A stretch of 64,000 bases of DNA, from contig CABUIC010000011.1 in NCBI GenBank assembly GCA_902491515.1, positions 1 to 64,000 on the forward strand. The letters are read 5' to 3'. This document shows, one piece after another, positions 35,077 through 45,625 of this stretch (within the stretch, counting starts at the first letter, position 1; each line of letters starts with the position of its first letter). Below the pieces are notes generated by a model. That model did not search any database and had not been told where the DNA came from. It worked only from the letters and a program-made list of their open reading frames with translations. Origin of the DNA: an uncultured Porphyromonadaceae bacterium. GTDB taxonomy: Bacteria; Bacteroidota; Bacteroidia; Bacteroidales; Muribaculaceae. Made by a program: the position numbers and the translations under genes.

Positions 35077-36378
35077 ATGGACACTATCAAAGACACAAAG
35101 ACAATCAAGGTAACAGCCCCGGAGCCTAAGGCGCGGGAGGCTGAAAAGATAGATTTCGGCCCGTCGCGCTGGGCCGCGGACCAGATCTGCGAGCTGAGCG
35201 ATGCACGCGTGGCCGATACGCTCCGTGCGGTAGCTGAGGCCGTTGAAGCTTCCGCATCCGAGCTCCTGACGGCGAATGCCGCGGACCTGGCGGAGATGGA
35301 TCCGAAGGACCCTAAGTACGACAGACTCAAGCTGACGGAGGAGCGCATCGCCGAAATCGCCGCGGAGATGCGCGCGGTCGCCGACCTGCCGTCGCCGGTG
35401 GGGATAGAGCTGGACCGCAAGCGGCGCCCCAACGGCCTCCTGATCCGGAAGGTGACGACTCCTTTCGGGGTGATAGGCGTAATCTACGAGGCGCGGCCGA
35501 ATGTGACCTTCGACGTGTTCGCGCTCTGCTTCCGCGCCGGGTCGGCCGTCGTTCTGAAGGGCGGCCATCAGGCGTCGCGGACGAACACCAAGGCCGTTGA
35601 AATAATCCGGGGCGTCCTTGAAGCCAAGGGCATAGACCCGGAGGCCGTGCGTCTGCTCCCCGACGGCCACGAGGCGACGAAGGCTATGCTCGAGGCGCGT
35701 GGACAGATAGACCTCATCATCCCTCGCGGCGGCCGTCAGCTCATCGACTACGTGAGGGACAACGCGCGGGTTCCGGTCATCGAGACGGGTGCCGGGGTGT
35801 GCCATACGTATTTTCACACCTCGGGCGACATCGCCACGGGGCGCGACATCATCCTGAACGCGAAGACACGGAGGGTGAGCGTCTGCAACGCTCTGGACTG
35901 CCTTGTCATCGACCGCGACAGACTGTCGGTGCTTCCGGCGCTCTGCTACGGGCTTGCGGCCAAGCATGTAGAGATTTACGCCGACGACGAGGCCTATACG
36001 GCCCTCGAGGGAGCATACCCCCTGCTTCACCGAGCCAAGCCGGAGGACTTCGGGCGCGAGTGGCTCGACTATAAAATCAGCGTGAAGACCGTGGGCAACA
36101 TCGACGAGGCTATAGACTTCATCAACGCCCACGGCTCGAAGCACAGCGAGAGCATCATCGCCGAGAACAAACAGGCGACCCAGGAATTCCTGCGGCGCAT
36201 TGACGCGGCCTGCGTCTATGCGAATGTGTCGACGGCCTTCACGGACGGCGCGCAGTTCGGTTTAGGAGCCGAAATCGGCATCTCGACGCAGAAGCTCCAT
36301 GCCCGCGGGCCGATGGGGCTGATGGAAATCGTCACGTACAAGTATCTCATCACGGGCGCCGGCCAGACAAGGCCGTAA
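35077..36378 (+). CDS. proA: gamma-glutamyl phosphate reductase
   Basis: ProA reduces gamma-glutamyl phosphate with NADPH to the semialdehyde used for proline. The 433-residue protein shows IYEARPNVTFDVFALCFRAG, VLKGGHQASRTN and the catalytic cysteine in VIETGAGVCHTYFHTSGD near residue 250. It has about 15 more N-terminal residues than most family members. A possible -7 element TAGGTTTG lies at 35027-35034, so it may be transcribed on its own as well as with proB. Confidence 0.97.
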   Translation: MDTIKDTKTIKVTAPEPKAREAEKIDFGPSRWAADQICELSDARVADTLRAVAEAVEASASELLTANAADLAEMDPKDPKYDRLKLTEERIAEIAAEMRAVADLPSPVGIELDRKRRPNGLLIRKVTTPFGVIGVIYEARPNVTFDVFALCFRAGSAVVLKGGHQASRTNTKAVEIIRGVLEAKGIDPEAVRLLPDGHEATKAMLEARGQIDLIIPRGGRQLIDYVRDNARVPVIETGAGVCHTYFHTSGDIATGRDIILNAKTRRVSVCNALDCLVIDRDRLSVLPALCYGLAAKHVEIYADDEAYTALEGAYPLLHRAKPEDFGREWLDYKISVKTVGNIDEAIDFINAHGSKHSESIIAENKQATQEFLRRIDAACVYANVSTAFTDGAQFGLGAEIGISTQKLHARGPMGLMEIVTYKYLITGAGQTRP

Positions 36379-36434
36379 GCCGGCTCCACACGACCGCCCT
36401 CCGGACACGGAAGAATGGCCGCCGCGACACTTGA

Positions 36435-36460
36435 CCTCCGTCCGGCTAATCGGACGGGGG
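36435..36460 (+). terminator. hairpin after proA
   Basis: CCTCCGTCCG (36435-36444) pairs with CGGACGGGGG (36451-36460) with one G-U pair and a 6-nt loop. No T run follows, so its role is uncertain. Confidence 0.4.
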
Positions 36461-36522
36461 CATCCTCGCCGACGGTTTTGAAAAAAAACGGGTAATGTGA
36501 TGGTAGATTCAAAAAAAGTTCG

Positions 36523-36530
36523 TAACTTTG
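36523..36530 (+). promoter_or_regulatory. -7 element for tRNA-Pro
   Basis: TAACTTTG matches TAnnTTTG and ends 31 bases before the mature tRNA. No clear upstream TTTG at the expected spacing is seen. Confidence 0.5.
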
Positions 36531-36561
36531 CACCTGCATTCGCACTGACGGATTGCCAACC

Positions 36562-36634
36562 CGGGGTGTAGCACAGTTGGCAGCGCGCCACGTTCGGGAC
36601 GTGGAGGTCGGAAGTTCGAGTCTTCTCACCCCGA
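36562..36634 (+). tRNA. tRNA-Pro (CGG)
   Basis: The 73-nt sequence folds as a cloverleaf. The acceptor arms are CGGGGTG and CACCCCG, the anticodon stem is CCACG/CGTGG around the loop TTCGGGA, giving anticodon CGG for codon CCG, and the T loop is GTTCGAGTC. The CCA end is not encoded. A good terminator follows. Confidence 0.95.
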
Positions 36635-36635
36635 C

Positions 36636-36674
36636 AAATCGTTTGTAGATGATATGTTTACAAACGATTTTTTT
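36636..36674 (+). terminator. Rho-independent terminator of tRNA-Pro
   Basis: AAATCGTTTGTA (36636-36647) and TACAAACGATTT (36659-36670) pair over 12 bases around an 11-nt loop, and further T residues follow to 36674. Confidence 0.9.
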
Positions 36675-36728
36675 ATTGCGCGCACCGGCGAGGGCGCCGA
36701 AAATGTTCTGGCCCTAACAAGCCCAGCC

Positions 36729-37754
36729 ATGAGAGAACCTGAAATCAGCGGAACACGGAACCTGTCGATCGACCTTGTGAAGATTATCGCGATGTCGATG
36801 GTGGTGTGCCGTCACACGTCGTGCGTGTTCATGGATTTCAAGGACTGCAGTCTGAGTACGGAGTGGGTGATGAACAGCCTGTCGGTGGTGTGCGTTCCGC
36901 TTTTCTTCATGGTTACGGGCTATCTTCTGACGGGGCGCCGGGAGGGCTACGGCTACGTGTACCGTAAGTTGTGGGCCATAGCGCGCCTGACGGTGCTATT
37001 CATCGGAATTGTCTGGGCCGCGATGGCGCTTCCCCATCCGGAGTCCTTCGGCAAGGCGTGGTTCTATAAGTCGTACGTGTACAACATCTACCTTGCCGCC
37101 GGCGGCAAGGGGCTATTTTCCGTATTCTGGTATTTTACGGCGCTTGCCACGGTATACCTCTGTTATCCTCTGCTCGAGCGGCTCGCTTTGAAGAGGAAGT
37201 ACTATCTTTTTGTCCTGGCCCTGCTTGCGGGAGTTGAAGGCATTGCCTTCGCCGGCAATCTGCTCGGGAAGGGCGAGGCGGCCGTGCCGCAGAGTCTGCG
37301 TCTCTGGAACTGGCTGTTTTACTTCATGCTCGGCGGGGCGATAAGGTTGTGGCCGGAATCAGTGCGGGCCTTCCGGAGCCGGCTGCTGGGGTGGCTGGCT
37401 GTGCCTTTGGGCGCTGCGGTGGTTGTGGTAAGGTGGATGTGGACGCCGGAGATGCCCCGGCCCGGCGTGGAGTTTTTCTATGGTTTTCCGGTGATGATAC
37501 TTTTCAGTGTCTGTATTTTTCTATGGTGTCTGAGCCTGAAAATCAGGGACAGCCGTGTCATCCGCGGATTTTCCTCGCTCTTTCTGCCGGTGTACGCCAT
37601 CCATCCGCTTGTGATACTGATTATCCGGTTCCAGTACTTCGAGGATGTGCCTTGCGCGCCGCTGGTTTATTTCCTGACAGTCCTTGTGACGACCGTAGTC
37701 GCCTGCGGGTTGCTTATGCGTCTGCGTGTGTGCCGGTGGCTTTTCAGGCTATGA
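36729..37754 (+). CDS. acyltransferase 3 family membrane protein
   Basis: The 341-residue protein has about ten membrane helices and the family start LSIDLVKIIAMSMVVCRHTS, with the conserved histidine near residue 35 in the first helix region. Members O-acylate surface sugars or peptidoglycan. I choose the ATG at 36729; upstream codons lie in the tRNA terminator. No promoter of the usual kind is evident. It has no sugar-cluster neighbour, so its target cannot be told. Confidence 0.82.
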   Translation: MREPEISGTRNLSIDLVKIIAMSMVVCRHTSCVFMDFKDCSLSTEWVMNSLSVVCVPLFFMVTGYLLTGRREGYGYVYRKLWAIARLTVLFIGIVWAAMALPHPESFGKAWFYKSYVYNIYLAAGGKGLFSVFWYFTALATVYLCYPLLERLALKRKYYLFVLALLAGVEGIAFAGNLLGKGEAAVPQSLRLWNWLFYFMLGGAIRLWPESVRAFRSRLLGWLAVPLGAAVVVVRWMWTPEMPRPGVEFFYGFPVMILFSVCIFLWCLSLKIRDSRVIRGFSSLFLPVYAIHPLVILIIRFQYFEDVPCAPLVYFLTVLVTTVVACGLLMRLRVCRWLFRL

Positions 37755-37765
37755 TAAACGCGTGC

Positions 37766-37796
37766 GCGACTGCCCTCCGGGAGGGGGAGCAGTCGC
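37766..37796. terminator. hairpin between convergent genes
   Basis: GCGACTGC (37766-37773) and GCAGTCGC (37789-37796) pair perfectly, with C-rich and G-rich sequence between them that can extend the stem. There is no T run. It lies between the ends of two converging genes and may stop transcription from both. Confidence 0.5.
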
Positions 37797-37827
37797 GGGG
37801 TATGGTGGTGGAAGTCAATCAACTATG

Positions 37828-38352
37828 TCAGAAACCGAAGCGGAAGCCGACCTGCAGGAGGCCCTGTGCGCCGAATCCGAGTTCGCCGAACATCCCGACG
37901 CTGCGGGAGAGATTGAACTGTGCGCCTATGGGCGACACCTGGAATGCGAAGTAGCCGCGGCTGTAGTTGTCGCCTCCCTTGGGCTGCATGTAGCTGATGT
38001 CAGCGCCGAGGCCGACGTGAGCGTAAAGCTTGAGGAGGCCTTTGGAGTAGTATTCATATCGGCCGTTGAGCATAATTACGTGGTAGGCGATGTGGCTTGC
38101 GTTGGGGCCTCCCTTTGTCGAGCATGTTGAGAGGGTGTAGGAAGGACCGATCCAGAGTTTGGGGATGACGCGGAAGTTGAGACCGGCGGTAACGGCGCCC
38201 CAGGCATTGTTCACGCCGTGCCAGCCGTCGTGCATGTCCGTGCAGTCCATCTGAGTGAAACCGCCGTAGCTGAGCTGGAGCTCTGCCCGCTGGGCGTTTG
38301 CTGAAGTGGCCAGGCCTAAGGCTATGGCAAGGATGAGTAGCAGTCTTTTCAT
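37828..38352 (-). CDS. outer-membrane beta-barrel protein
   Basis: The 174-residue protein has a signal peptide (MKRLLLILAIALGLATSANA) and alternating polar/hydrophobic strands with aromatic girdle residues throughout, ending GFGAQGLLQVGFRFGF with a terminal Phe. This is the pattern of small eight-stranded barrels (OmpW/OmpX size). There is no specific family motif I recognise, so the function is open. It is a single-gene unit. Confidence 0.75.
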   Translation of the reverse strand: MKRLLLILAIALGLATSANAQRAELQLSYGGFTQMDCTDMHDGWHGVNNAWGAVTAGLNFRVIPKLWIGPSYTLSTCSTKGGPNASHIAYHVIMLNGRYEYYSKGLLKLYAHVGLGADISYMQPKGGDNYSRGYFAFQVSPIGAQFNLSRSVGMFGELGFGAQGLLQVGFRFGF

Positions 38353-38496
38353 AATGTTAGCGGATTATGTGTGACAATTTATTGTTGAAAACATGAAACT
38401 AACGCACCGGGGCGCGGAAAAGTTCGTCAAGACGCGGCTTCTGGGGCGGGAAAGGTGTGAATTGTCATGAAAAAACGGGGGTGCGGCGGGGGATGA

Positions 38497-38528
38497 TTTG
38501 CGAGTTTCCGGCAGTTTTTGTAATTTTG
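38497..38528 (+). promoter_or_regulatory. promoter of nadA
   Basis: TTTG (38497-38500), a 20-nt spacer and TAATTTTG (38521-38528) match the consensus at every specified base, 32 bases before the nadA ATG. It may serve the long run of plus-strand genes that follows. Confidence 0.75.
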
Positions 38529-38560
38529 TAGGTTAAAAGACAAATACGCAAAAACCTGAT

Positions 38561-39541
38561 ATGACACAGCACGTAAACGCGGGGGACGACCGCGCGGCCC
38601 TGATAGAAGAAATCAGGAGTCTCAAGAAGGAAAAAGGCGCGGTAGTGCTCGCGCACTATTATACGGACGGCGATGTGCAGGACCTCGCCGACATTATCGG
38701 CGACTCACTCGCCCTTGCCCGCAAGGCGGCGGAGCTGGGTCCGGAAGTGTCCATCGTTGTGATGTGCGGTGTCCATTTCATGGGCGAGACCGTGAAAGTG
38801 CTCTGTCCCGACAAGACGGTCCTCATGCCGGACCTCTCGGCGGGGTGCTCGCTGGCCGACAGCTGCCCGGTCGAGGATTTCAGGGCCTTCATCGAGGCCC
38901 ATCCGGGGCATACGGTCATTTCCTATGTCAACACCTCCCTCGGTGTAAAAGCGCTGAGCGACGTGCTCGTCACCTCGGGGAACGCGCTGAAGGTGGTCGA
39001 GAGTTTTCCGAAGGACGAGAAAATCATATTTGGGCCTGACAGGAATCTCGGAGCCTTCATCAATTCCGCGACGGGGCGTGAGATGGTGCTGTGGGACGGT
39101 GCCTGCCATGTCCACGAGCGCTTCTCCGTGGAGGGCATAAAGGCCCTGAAGGCCGAGCATCCGGAAGCGCCGGTGCTCGTGCATCCGGAATGCAAGCGTC
39201 CGGTGGTGCTCCTTGCGGACAAGGTAGGTTCCACGGCGGCGCTCCTCGAGTTCGCGCGGGCCTCCGAGGCCCGGGAGTTCATCGTGGCCACGGAGAGCGG
39301 CATCCTGCACGAGATGCGTAAGGCCTGTCCGGAGAAGACCTTCCTGCCGGCGCCTCCGTCGGTTGGCGAGGCGGGTGAAGGCGCTCCTGGTTGCGGGTGC
39401 AACGACTGCGCGTACATGAAGCTCAATACCCTGCGGGCTCTTCGCGACTGCCTGCGCGACGGACGCCCGGAAATCAAGATTGACCCGGTCCTCGCCCGGG
39501 AAGCCCTGCGGTCAATCGACCGGATGTTGGAATTATCCTGA
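38561..39541 (+). CDS. nadA: quinolinate synthase
   Basis: NadA joins iminoaspartate and dihydroxyacetone phosphate to make quinolinate for NAD synthesis, using a [4Fe-4S] cluster. The 326-residue protein keeps the cluster cysteines in [30 protein letters not shown] and the C-terminal [35 protein letters not shown] near residue 30 is the substrate-binding start. NadB and NadC are not in this window, but nadK is at 11363. Confidence 0.97.
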   Translation: MTQHVNAGDDRAALIEEIRSLKKEKGAVVLAHYYTDGDVQDLADIIGDSLALARKAAELGPEVSIVVMCGVHFMGETVKVLCPDKTVLMPDLSAGCSLADSCPVEDFRAFIEAHPGHTVISYVNTSLGVKALSDVLVTSGNALKVVESFPKDEKIIFGPDRNLGAFINSATGREMVLWDGACHVHERFSVEGIKALKAEHPEAPVLVHPECKRPVVLLADKVGSTAALLEFARASEAREFIVATESGILHEMRKACPEKTFLPAPPSVGEAGEGAPGCGCNDCAYMKLNTLRALRDCLRDGRPEIKIDPVLAREALRSIDRMLELS

Positions 39542-39561
39542 AAAAACACTCACACCAAGCA

Positions 39562-42345
39562 ATGGAATACAAGCATAAAGAGATTGAGAGCCGCTGGCAA
39601 AAGGCCTGGAAAGACCGCGGCGTCTACCGCGTTGACATCGATCCGACGCGCCCGAAGTTTTATGTCCTTGATATGTTCCCGTATCCCTCGGGTGCGGGAC
39701 TTCACGTGGGGCATCCCTTAGGCTATATCGCCTCCGACATATATGCCCGCTACAAGCGCCTGCAGGGCTTCAATGTCCTTCATCCCATGGGCTACGACGC
39801 CTACGGGCTTCCGGCCGAGCAGTATGCCATCCGCACGGGCCAGCATCCGGAAATCACTACACGCCAGAACATTGCCCGCTACCGCGAGCAGCTGGACAAA
39901 ATCGGCTTCTCCTTCGACTGGAGCCGCGAGATAAAGACCTGCGACCCCGAGTTCTACCGCTGGACTCAGTGGGCTTTCCTGCGGATGTTCGGAAGCTGGT
40001 ACAACCGCAGGACGGCGAAGGCCGAGCCTGTCGAGAAGCTCATCGAGCACCTAGAGAAGCAGGGCACGGAAGGCCTTGACGCCGCTCAGACCCGCGAGCT
40101 GGATTTCACGGCTGAGGACTGGGCGCAGATGACCGACAAGGAGCGCTCGGACGCGCTGATGAACTGGCGTCTGGCCTTTCAGGCCAATACGATGGTGAAC
40201 TGGTGTCCGAAGCTCGGTACGGTACTTGCCAACGACGAAGTGTCCGAGGGCCTCAGTGTGCGCGGGGGCTACCCCGTGGAGCAGAAGATGATGTACCAGT
40301 GGTGTCTGAGGGTGTCGGCCTACGCTGACCGTCTCCTTCGCGACCTTGACACGCTCGACTGGAGTGAGTCGATCAAAGAGACTCAGCGCAACTGGATCGG
40401 ACGTAGCGAGGGCGCGGAGATGCGCTTCCGAATTGCAGGCCGCGAGGATGTGGAGCTTGAGATTTTCACCACGCGCGCCGACACGATTTTCGGCGTTACG
40501 TTCATGGTGCTCGCTCCCGAAAGCGCGTATGTCGACATGGTTACCACGCCTGAGCAGCGTGCCGCCGTCGAGGAATACGTCACGGCCACACGGCACAAGA
40601 CCGAGCGCGAGCGCATGATTGACAAGAAGGTGACGGGCGTCTTCACGGGCGCCTACGCCGTGAATCCGCTTACAGGGAAGGAAGTGCCCGTATGGGTGAG
40701 CGACTACGTGCTCGCGGGTTACGGCACCGGAGCTATCATGGCCGTTCCGGCCCACGATAGCCGCGACTATGCATTCGCTCGTCACTTCAATCTCCCGGTG
40801 ATTCCCCTCATCGAGGGAGCGGATGTGTCGGAGAGCAGTTTCGATGCCAAGGAAGGCCTGATGATAAATTCGGAGGGTCCGGAGCTCAACCTCAACGGGC
40901 TCGAGGTGAAGGATGCCATTGCAAAGACAAAGAAATTCATCTCCGAGAAAGGTATAGGCAAGGTGAAGGTCAATTTCCGCCTTCGCGACGCCATCTTCAG
41001 CCGCCAGCGCTACTGGGGCGAGCCTATTCCCATTTACTACAAGGACGGTGTGCCGATGCCTTACGAGGAGGCCCTCCCTCTGGCGCTCCCGGCCGTCGAC
41101 AAGTATCTTCCCACCGAGAGCGGCGAGCCTCCGCTGGGCCGCGCCAAGAACTGGTGCACTCCGGAAGGCTATCCCCTCGAACTGAACACGATGCCCGGTT
41201 TCGCGGGCTCGTCGGCCTACTATCTCCGCTACATGGACCCGCGGAACAGCGAGGCGCTCGTGTCGAAGGAGGCGGACAGCTACTGGCGCAATGTCGACCT
41301 CTATATCGGCGGCAGCGAGCACGCTACGGGCCACTTGATTTACAGCCGCTTCTGGAACAAGTTCCTGTATGATCTCGGACTTGTCTGCGAGCCGGAGCCG
41401 TTCAAAAAGCTCATCAACCAGGGCATGATTCAGGGACGCAGCAACTTCGTGTACCGCATCAAGGACACGAACACCTTCGTCTCGCTGGGCCTCAAGGACA
41501 AGTACGACACGACACCCATCCATGTAGACGTAAATATCGTCAGCAACGACGTTCTCAATCTCGAGGCTTTCAAGGCCTCGTCGCCTGAATACGCCACGGC
41601 GGAATTCGTGCTCGAGGACGGGAAGTATGTCTGCGGATGGGCCGTGGAGAAGATGTCGAAGTCGATGTACAATGTGGTTAACCCCGACGACATCGTAGAC
41701 CGCTACGGCGCCGACACACTTCGCCTCTACGAGATGTTCCTCGGCCCGCTGGAGCAGAGCAAGCCCTGGGACACCAACGGCATCGACGGCGTGAACCGCT
41801 TCATAAAGAAACTCTGGGGCCTCTACTTCAAGGGTGATACCTGTCTGGTGGACGACTCCAAGCCGTCGCCCGAATCGCTCAAGTCGCTCCACAAGCTTAT
41901 CAAGAAGGTGACGTCGGACATCGAGAACTTCTCGTTCAATACCTCAGTGGCGGCCTTCATGATTTGCGTGAACGAACTTTCGGCGCAGAAGTGCCACAGC
42001 CGGGAAGTCCTTTCGGAGCTTCTGCTTGTGCTCGCGCCTTTCGCCCCGCATGTCGCCGAGGAGCTATGGCATTCCTCCATCGGGCGCCCCGAAGATGAAA
42101 GCATCGTGCGTGACGGACGCTGGCCGGCGGTGAACGAAAGCTATCTTACGGAAAGCACCGTGACCATGGCTGTAAGCTTCAACGGAAAGGCCCGGTTCAA
42201 CATCTCGGTCGACGCCTCGGCCACGAGCGCGGATATCGAGAAGACGGCGCTGGCCCATGAAAGCGCGGCCAAGTGGCTCGAGGGCAAGACTGTCAGGAAA
42301 GTGATAGTTGTTCCGGGTAAAATCGTGAATATCGTCGTTGCATAA
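39562..42345 (+). CDS. leuS: leucyl-tRNA synthetase
   Basis: LeuS charges tRNA-Leu. The 927-residue class I enzyme has the HIGH motif in [20 protein letters not shown], the editing domain (about 230-430, with [17 protein letters not shown]) and the KMSKS motif in [17 protein letters not shown] near residue 695. It starts 20 bases after nadA and its end abuts rdgB. Confidence 0.98.
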   Translation: MEYKHKEIESRWQKAWKDRGVYRVDIDPTRPKFYVLDMFPYPSGAGLHVGHPLGYIASDIYARYKRLQGFNVLHPMGYDAYGLPAEQYAIRTGQHPEITTRQNIARYREQLDKIGFSFDWSREIKTCDPEFYRWTQWAFLRMFGSWYNRRTAKAEPVEKLIEHLEKQGTEGLDAAQTRELDFTAEDWAQMTDKERSDALMNWRLAFQANTMVNWCPKLGTVLANDEVSEGLSVRGGYPVEQKMMYQWCLRVSAYADRLLRDLDTLDWSESIKETQRNWIGRSEGAEMRFRIAGREDVELEIFTTRADTIFGVTFMVLAPESAYVDMVTTPEQRAAVEEYVTATRHKTERERMIDKKVTGVFTGAYAVNPLTGKEVPVWVSDYVLAGYGTGAIMAVPAHDSRDYAFARHFNLPVIPLIEGADVSESSFDAKEGLMINSEGPELNLNGLEVKDAIAKTKKFISEKGIGKVKVNFRLRDAIFSRQRYWGEPIPIYYKDGVPMPYEEALPLALPAVDKYLPTESGEPPLGRAKNWCTPEGYPLELNTMPGFAGSSAYYLRYMDPRNSEALVSKEADSYWRNVDLYIGGSEHATGHLIYSRFWNKFLYDLGLVCEPEPFKKLINQGMIQGRSNFVYRIKDTNTFVSLGLKDKYDTTPIHVDVNIVSNDVLNLEAFKASSPEYATAEFVLEDGKYVCGWAVEKMSKSMYNVVNPDDIVDRYGADTLRLYEMFLGPLEQSKPWDTNGIDGVNRFIKKLWGLYFKGDTCLVDDSKPSPESLKSLHKLIKKVTSDIENFSFNTSVAAFMICVNELSAQKCHSREVLSELLLVLAPFAPHVAEELWHSSIGRPEDESIVRDGRWPAVNESYLTESTVTMAVSFNGKARFNISVDASATSADIEKTALAHESAAKWLEGKTVRKVIVVPGKIVNIVVA

Positions 42346-42376
42346 TAAACCCGCGGAAAATCCGTTACTTATAGAC

Positions 42377-42961
42377 GTGAGAAAGATAGTAATCGCCACC
42401 AACAACCTCCACAAGCTGTCGGAGTTGCGCCGGATGCTCGGCCCGGAGACTGAAGTGCTCGGTCTCCGCGACATAGGCTGCGACGCCGACATCCCGGAGA
42501 ATGCCCCGACATTCGAGGGGAATGCCCTGGCAAAGGCATCCTACGTGCGGGAGCATTACGGCTACGACTGCATCGCCGATGACTCGGGCCTTGAAGTCGA
42601 CGCTCTCGGGGGTGCGCCGGGTGTACTTTCGGCCCGCTTCGCCGGAGTGGCCCATGACGATGCCGCGAACAACCGCCTCCTCCTCGAGCGTCTCTCGGGC
42701 TTTCCCGCAGAAAAACGGACAGCCCGCTTCCGGACCGCCATCTGCCTTCTTGAGGGGGGCCATGAGCCGAAATACTTCTCCGGCGCGGTCGAAGGTCGCA
42801 TCCTTGATGCTCCGCGCGGCAACGCCGGCTTCGGATACGATCCGCTTTTCGTACCGGACGGCTGGACAAAGACCTTCGCCGAAGCCACGGGAAGCGAAAA
42901 GGACGCGGTCAGCCACCGCGGCCGTGCCGTGCGGGCCCTCATGGCCTTCCTCGGCAAATGA
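42377..42961 (+). CDS. rdgB: non-canonical purine NTP pyrophosphatase (RdgB/HAM1)
   Basis: RdgB clears dITP, XTP and similar nucleotides. The protein reads RKIVIATNNLHKLSELRRML at the start, ADDSGLEVDALGGAPGVLSA near residue 70 and GNAGFGYDPLFVPDG near 145. I choose GTG at 42377, which gives the family N-terminus; a TTG at 42338 inside leuS would add 13 residues, and no ATG is available. The length is 194 residues. Confidence 0.94.
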   Translation: MRKIVIATNNLHKLSELRRMLGPETEVLGLRDIGCDADIPENAPTFEGNALAKASYVREHYGYDCIADDSGLEVDALGGAPGVLSARFAGVAHDDAANNRLLLERLSGFPAEKRTARFRTAICLLEGGHEPKYFSGAVEGRILDAPRGNAGFGYDPLFVPDGWTKTFAEATGSEKDAVSHRGRAVRALMAFLGK

Positions 42962-43033
42962 TTCCGTCACATTAAATCACTCAATCCTCTTAAATCCTCC
43001 TCAACCCTCAGAGAAACACAGAGACAACGAGCT

Positions 43034-45625
43034 ATGAATAAAAAATTGTCGATAATCGTCGCCCTTGTCGTGCTGTCCGTCATCGGAGCCCGCGCGCAGA
43101 AGTTCAGCGGCCGCTGGTATCATTATCCCACCGTGTCCCACTCCATTTCCAATGTTGTCGACACGGGGTCAAAGGTGTATTTTATCACCGGCAACAACCT
43201 CTACCACTACTCGGAGGCCGACAACGAGACCTTCGGTTATTCCAATTCCCTGTCGGATGTCGGCGTGACCGGCGTATACTACAATTCCGAGGCCAAGAAG
43301 CTCCTCATCACCTACCTCAATTACAACATGGATATCGTCAGCGAGGACGGGAGCGTGCTCAATGTGTCGTCGCTGCGCGATGCCGTGCTCACGACCACCA
43401 AGACCGTCCGCGCCGTTGATTTCCGTGGAAACAAGGCATATATAGCCACGGATTTCGGATTCATCATACTCGACATGGAGACAGGCCGGGTTGACCGGTC
43501 CGGCATCTTCGGATTCCCGGTGGACGGCATCATGGCTCTTGGCGACGACCTGATGATTTACCTTGGCGCCACAAATGCCGCAGGGTGCACCAGCAATACG
43601 TTCTATACGGCGCCGATGGACGGGAAAATCTCGAACATATCGGCCTTCACGCCGATATTCACTCTGGAATACAGTTCGTTCACCCGCACGGATGACGACC
43701 ATTTCCTTGCCGTTACAAAAGACAAGTGGCGTACCCACTACCATACCTTCGACCATCAGACGAAGTCGCTCAGGAAGAATGGAGAGACAGTCGTCTACGA
43801 CATTGTCCTGAAGGACGTCAACAACGGAACCTTCCGCGGGGCCGACGGCAAATTCTATACTTCGGGCAACAGCGGAATCTATACGTTCAATCCCGAGACT
43901 CCGAAATTTGACAATACGGCCCTTCCCGCCGCCATCGCAAAGATGCAGTATGGTGTCGGCCGCGACGGTCTGCAGTCCCTCTGGGTAGGTACTCCGGACG
44001 GCCTCGCGAAATGGAATCTTTCCACAAACGAAGTGCTCATGCAGCCCTTCCTTCCCGATGGCGTGAGTGTGGCCTATCCGCATCTGCTCCGCTGGGATTC
44101 CCTCGGCCGTCTGTGGGTCAGCAACCTGTGCGGCGGCGTGCTTTATTCCAATGCCGGCCAACCACATGGTGTAGGCAGCCTGAAGTATGTCAATGTAGTC
44201 GACGGCGACAAAATTGAGGACAAGACCCCTCTTACCGACGCGACTTCCGAACGAATGGCTCTGGGAACCACTAAGTTCCATGACTATACGGATGAAGAAA
44301 TAGCTCAGATGCAGTCCCAAAAGGGCCAGAGCACCTGGGTTAACGGCAACAAGACCAATTCCGGGACGAAGTATCTTCAGGGCGGACACAAGGTTGTGTT
44401 GCCTGATCCCGATGACCCCGAACTGTTCTGGATTCCGAGCTACGACGGCCTCTACCTGTGCAAGAAGGGCGAAGGCTGGTCGGCTGAAAACCCCAACGGT
44501 GACGTGCTCAACATCTACAGCCGTGTGAATTCCCCATATCCTCAGACGGTAAAAGGTCCGGTGACTTATATGCAGCATGCGGAATTTGATCCGGAAGGCA
44601 ACCTATGGGTTGCATTCCTCCACACTCCGCACTCCGGAATGGGGCCTGACATTCCATTTATTATACTTCCGTCAAAAATCAGGAAAGAACGTCCCGCAGA
44701 CGTAAAGTACGAGGACTGGATAGAACATCCCGGAAACGGTTCGCAGAATTTCTCCTATAATGTAAATATGGCATTCTGCAGGAAGTCGGACATGCTTTAC
44801 GTGACTGATGCGGCATACAGGTCTGTTTTCTTTGCCGTTGATACCAAGGGGACCTATACCGACACCTCTGACGACGTCATGATTGCACATACGAGTTTTC
44901 AGGACCAGGATTCAAACCCTGTCAGCCCTCTCTACTATACCGGCGTGATGGAAGACGCCGAGGGGCGCGTATGGTTCTGCCACACCGCCGGAGTCTTCTA
45001 CCTTCCTGACGGAAAGCTTGGTGCCCAGACCGGCCTGTCAGTGCGCCGCCCCGTGGTTCCGCGTAACGACGGTACGATATACGGAGACTATCTCCTTGAC
45101 GGTGTGAATATTTCGGGCATCGGAATCGATTCCACCGACCGGAAATGGTTCACGACTTTCGACTCCGGGGTTTACCTCGTGAACGCCGACGGCACAAAGA
45201 TTCTTGCCCATTACACCAAGGACAATTCTCCTCTGGTCTCGAATGTCATCTACTCCGTGGCATGCGACCCCAATTCCAATAAAGTGTACTTCGGAACGGA
45301 CCTCGGCCTGATGATGTTCGAGAGCGACGCCTCTCCGGCTCAGGAAGATTTCTCCGATGTCTATGTTTATCCCAATCCTGTCCGCCCCGACTACAACGGC
45401 TGGATTACCGTGGCCGGTCTCATGGACAATTCGCTTGTTAAGATTGCCGACATGAGCGGAAATGTCATCGCCCAGGGACGCTCCGCCGGCGGCAGCTTCA
45501 TCTGGGACGGCTGCAACTCCGCAGGCGCCCGTGTACGCACAGGCGTGTATCTCGTGCTCGCTTCGTCGGGCGACGACAGCGGCAAGAGTGATGCCGTGGT
45601 ATCAAAAATCATGATAATGAACTGA
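43034..45625 (+). CDS. porZ: PorZ-like beta-propeller protein of the type IX secretion system
   Basis: The 863-residue protein has a signal peptide (MNKKLSIIVALVVLSVIGARA) and two-component-regulator-type propeller repeats. It opens with the PorZ-like pattern SISNVVDTGSKVYFITGNNL and LLITYLNYNMDIVSEDGSV. The last 80 residues are a classical type IX sorting domain: VYVYPNPVRPDYNGWITVAG, VKIADMSGNVI, and ARVRTGVYLVLASS. PorZ of Porphyromonas gingivalis sits on the surface with PorU, PorV and PorQ and takes part in attaching cargo to A-LPS. The stop overlaps the next gene by one base. Confidence 0.85.
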   Translation: MNKKLSIIVALVVLSVIGARAQKFSGRWYHYPTVSHSISNVVDTGSKVYFITGNNLYHYSEADNETFGYSNSLSDVGVTGVYYNSEAKKLLITYLNYNMDIVSEDGSVLNVSSLRDAVLTTTKTVRAVDFRGNKAYIATDFGFIILDMETGRVDRSGIFGFPVDGIMALGDDLMIYLGATNAAGCTSNTFYTAPMDGKISNISAFTPIFTLEYSSFTRTDDDHFLAVTKDKWRTHYHTFDHQTKSLRKNGETVVYDIVLKDVNNGTFRGADGKFYTSGNSGIYTFNPETPKFDNTALPAAIAKMQYGVGRDGLQSLWVGTPDGLAKWNLSTNEVLMQPFLPDGVSVAYPHLLRWDSLGRLWVSNLCGGVLYSNAGQPHGVGSLKYVNVVDGDKIEDKTPLTDATSERMALGTTKFHDYTDEEIAQMQSQKGQSTWVNGNKTNSGTKYLQGGHKVVLPDPDDPELFWIPSYDGLYLCKKGEGWSAENPNGDVLNIYSRVNSPYPQTVKGPVTYMQHAEFDPEGNLWVAFLHTPHSGMGPDIPFIILPSKIRKERPADVKYEDWIEHPGNGSQNFSYNVNMAFCRKSDMLYVTDAAYRSVFFAVDTKGTYTDTSDDVMIAHTSFQDQDSNPVSPLYYTGVMEDAEGRVWFCHTAGVFYLPDGKLGAQTGLSVRRPVVPRNDGTIYGDYLLDGVNISGIGIDSTDRKWFTTFDSGVYLVNADGTKILAHYTKDNSPLVSNVIYSVACDPNSNKVYFGTDLGLMMFESDASPAQEDFSDVYVYPNPVRPDYNGWITVAGLMDNSLVKIADMSGNVIAQGRSAGGSFIWDGCNSAGARVRTGVYLVLASSGDDSGKSDAVVSKIMIMN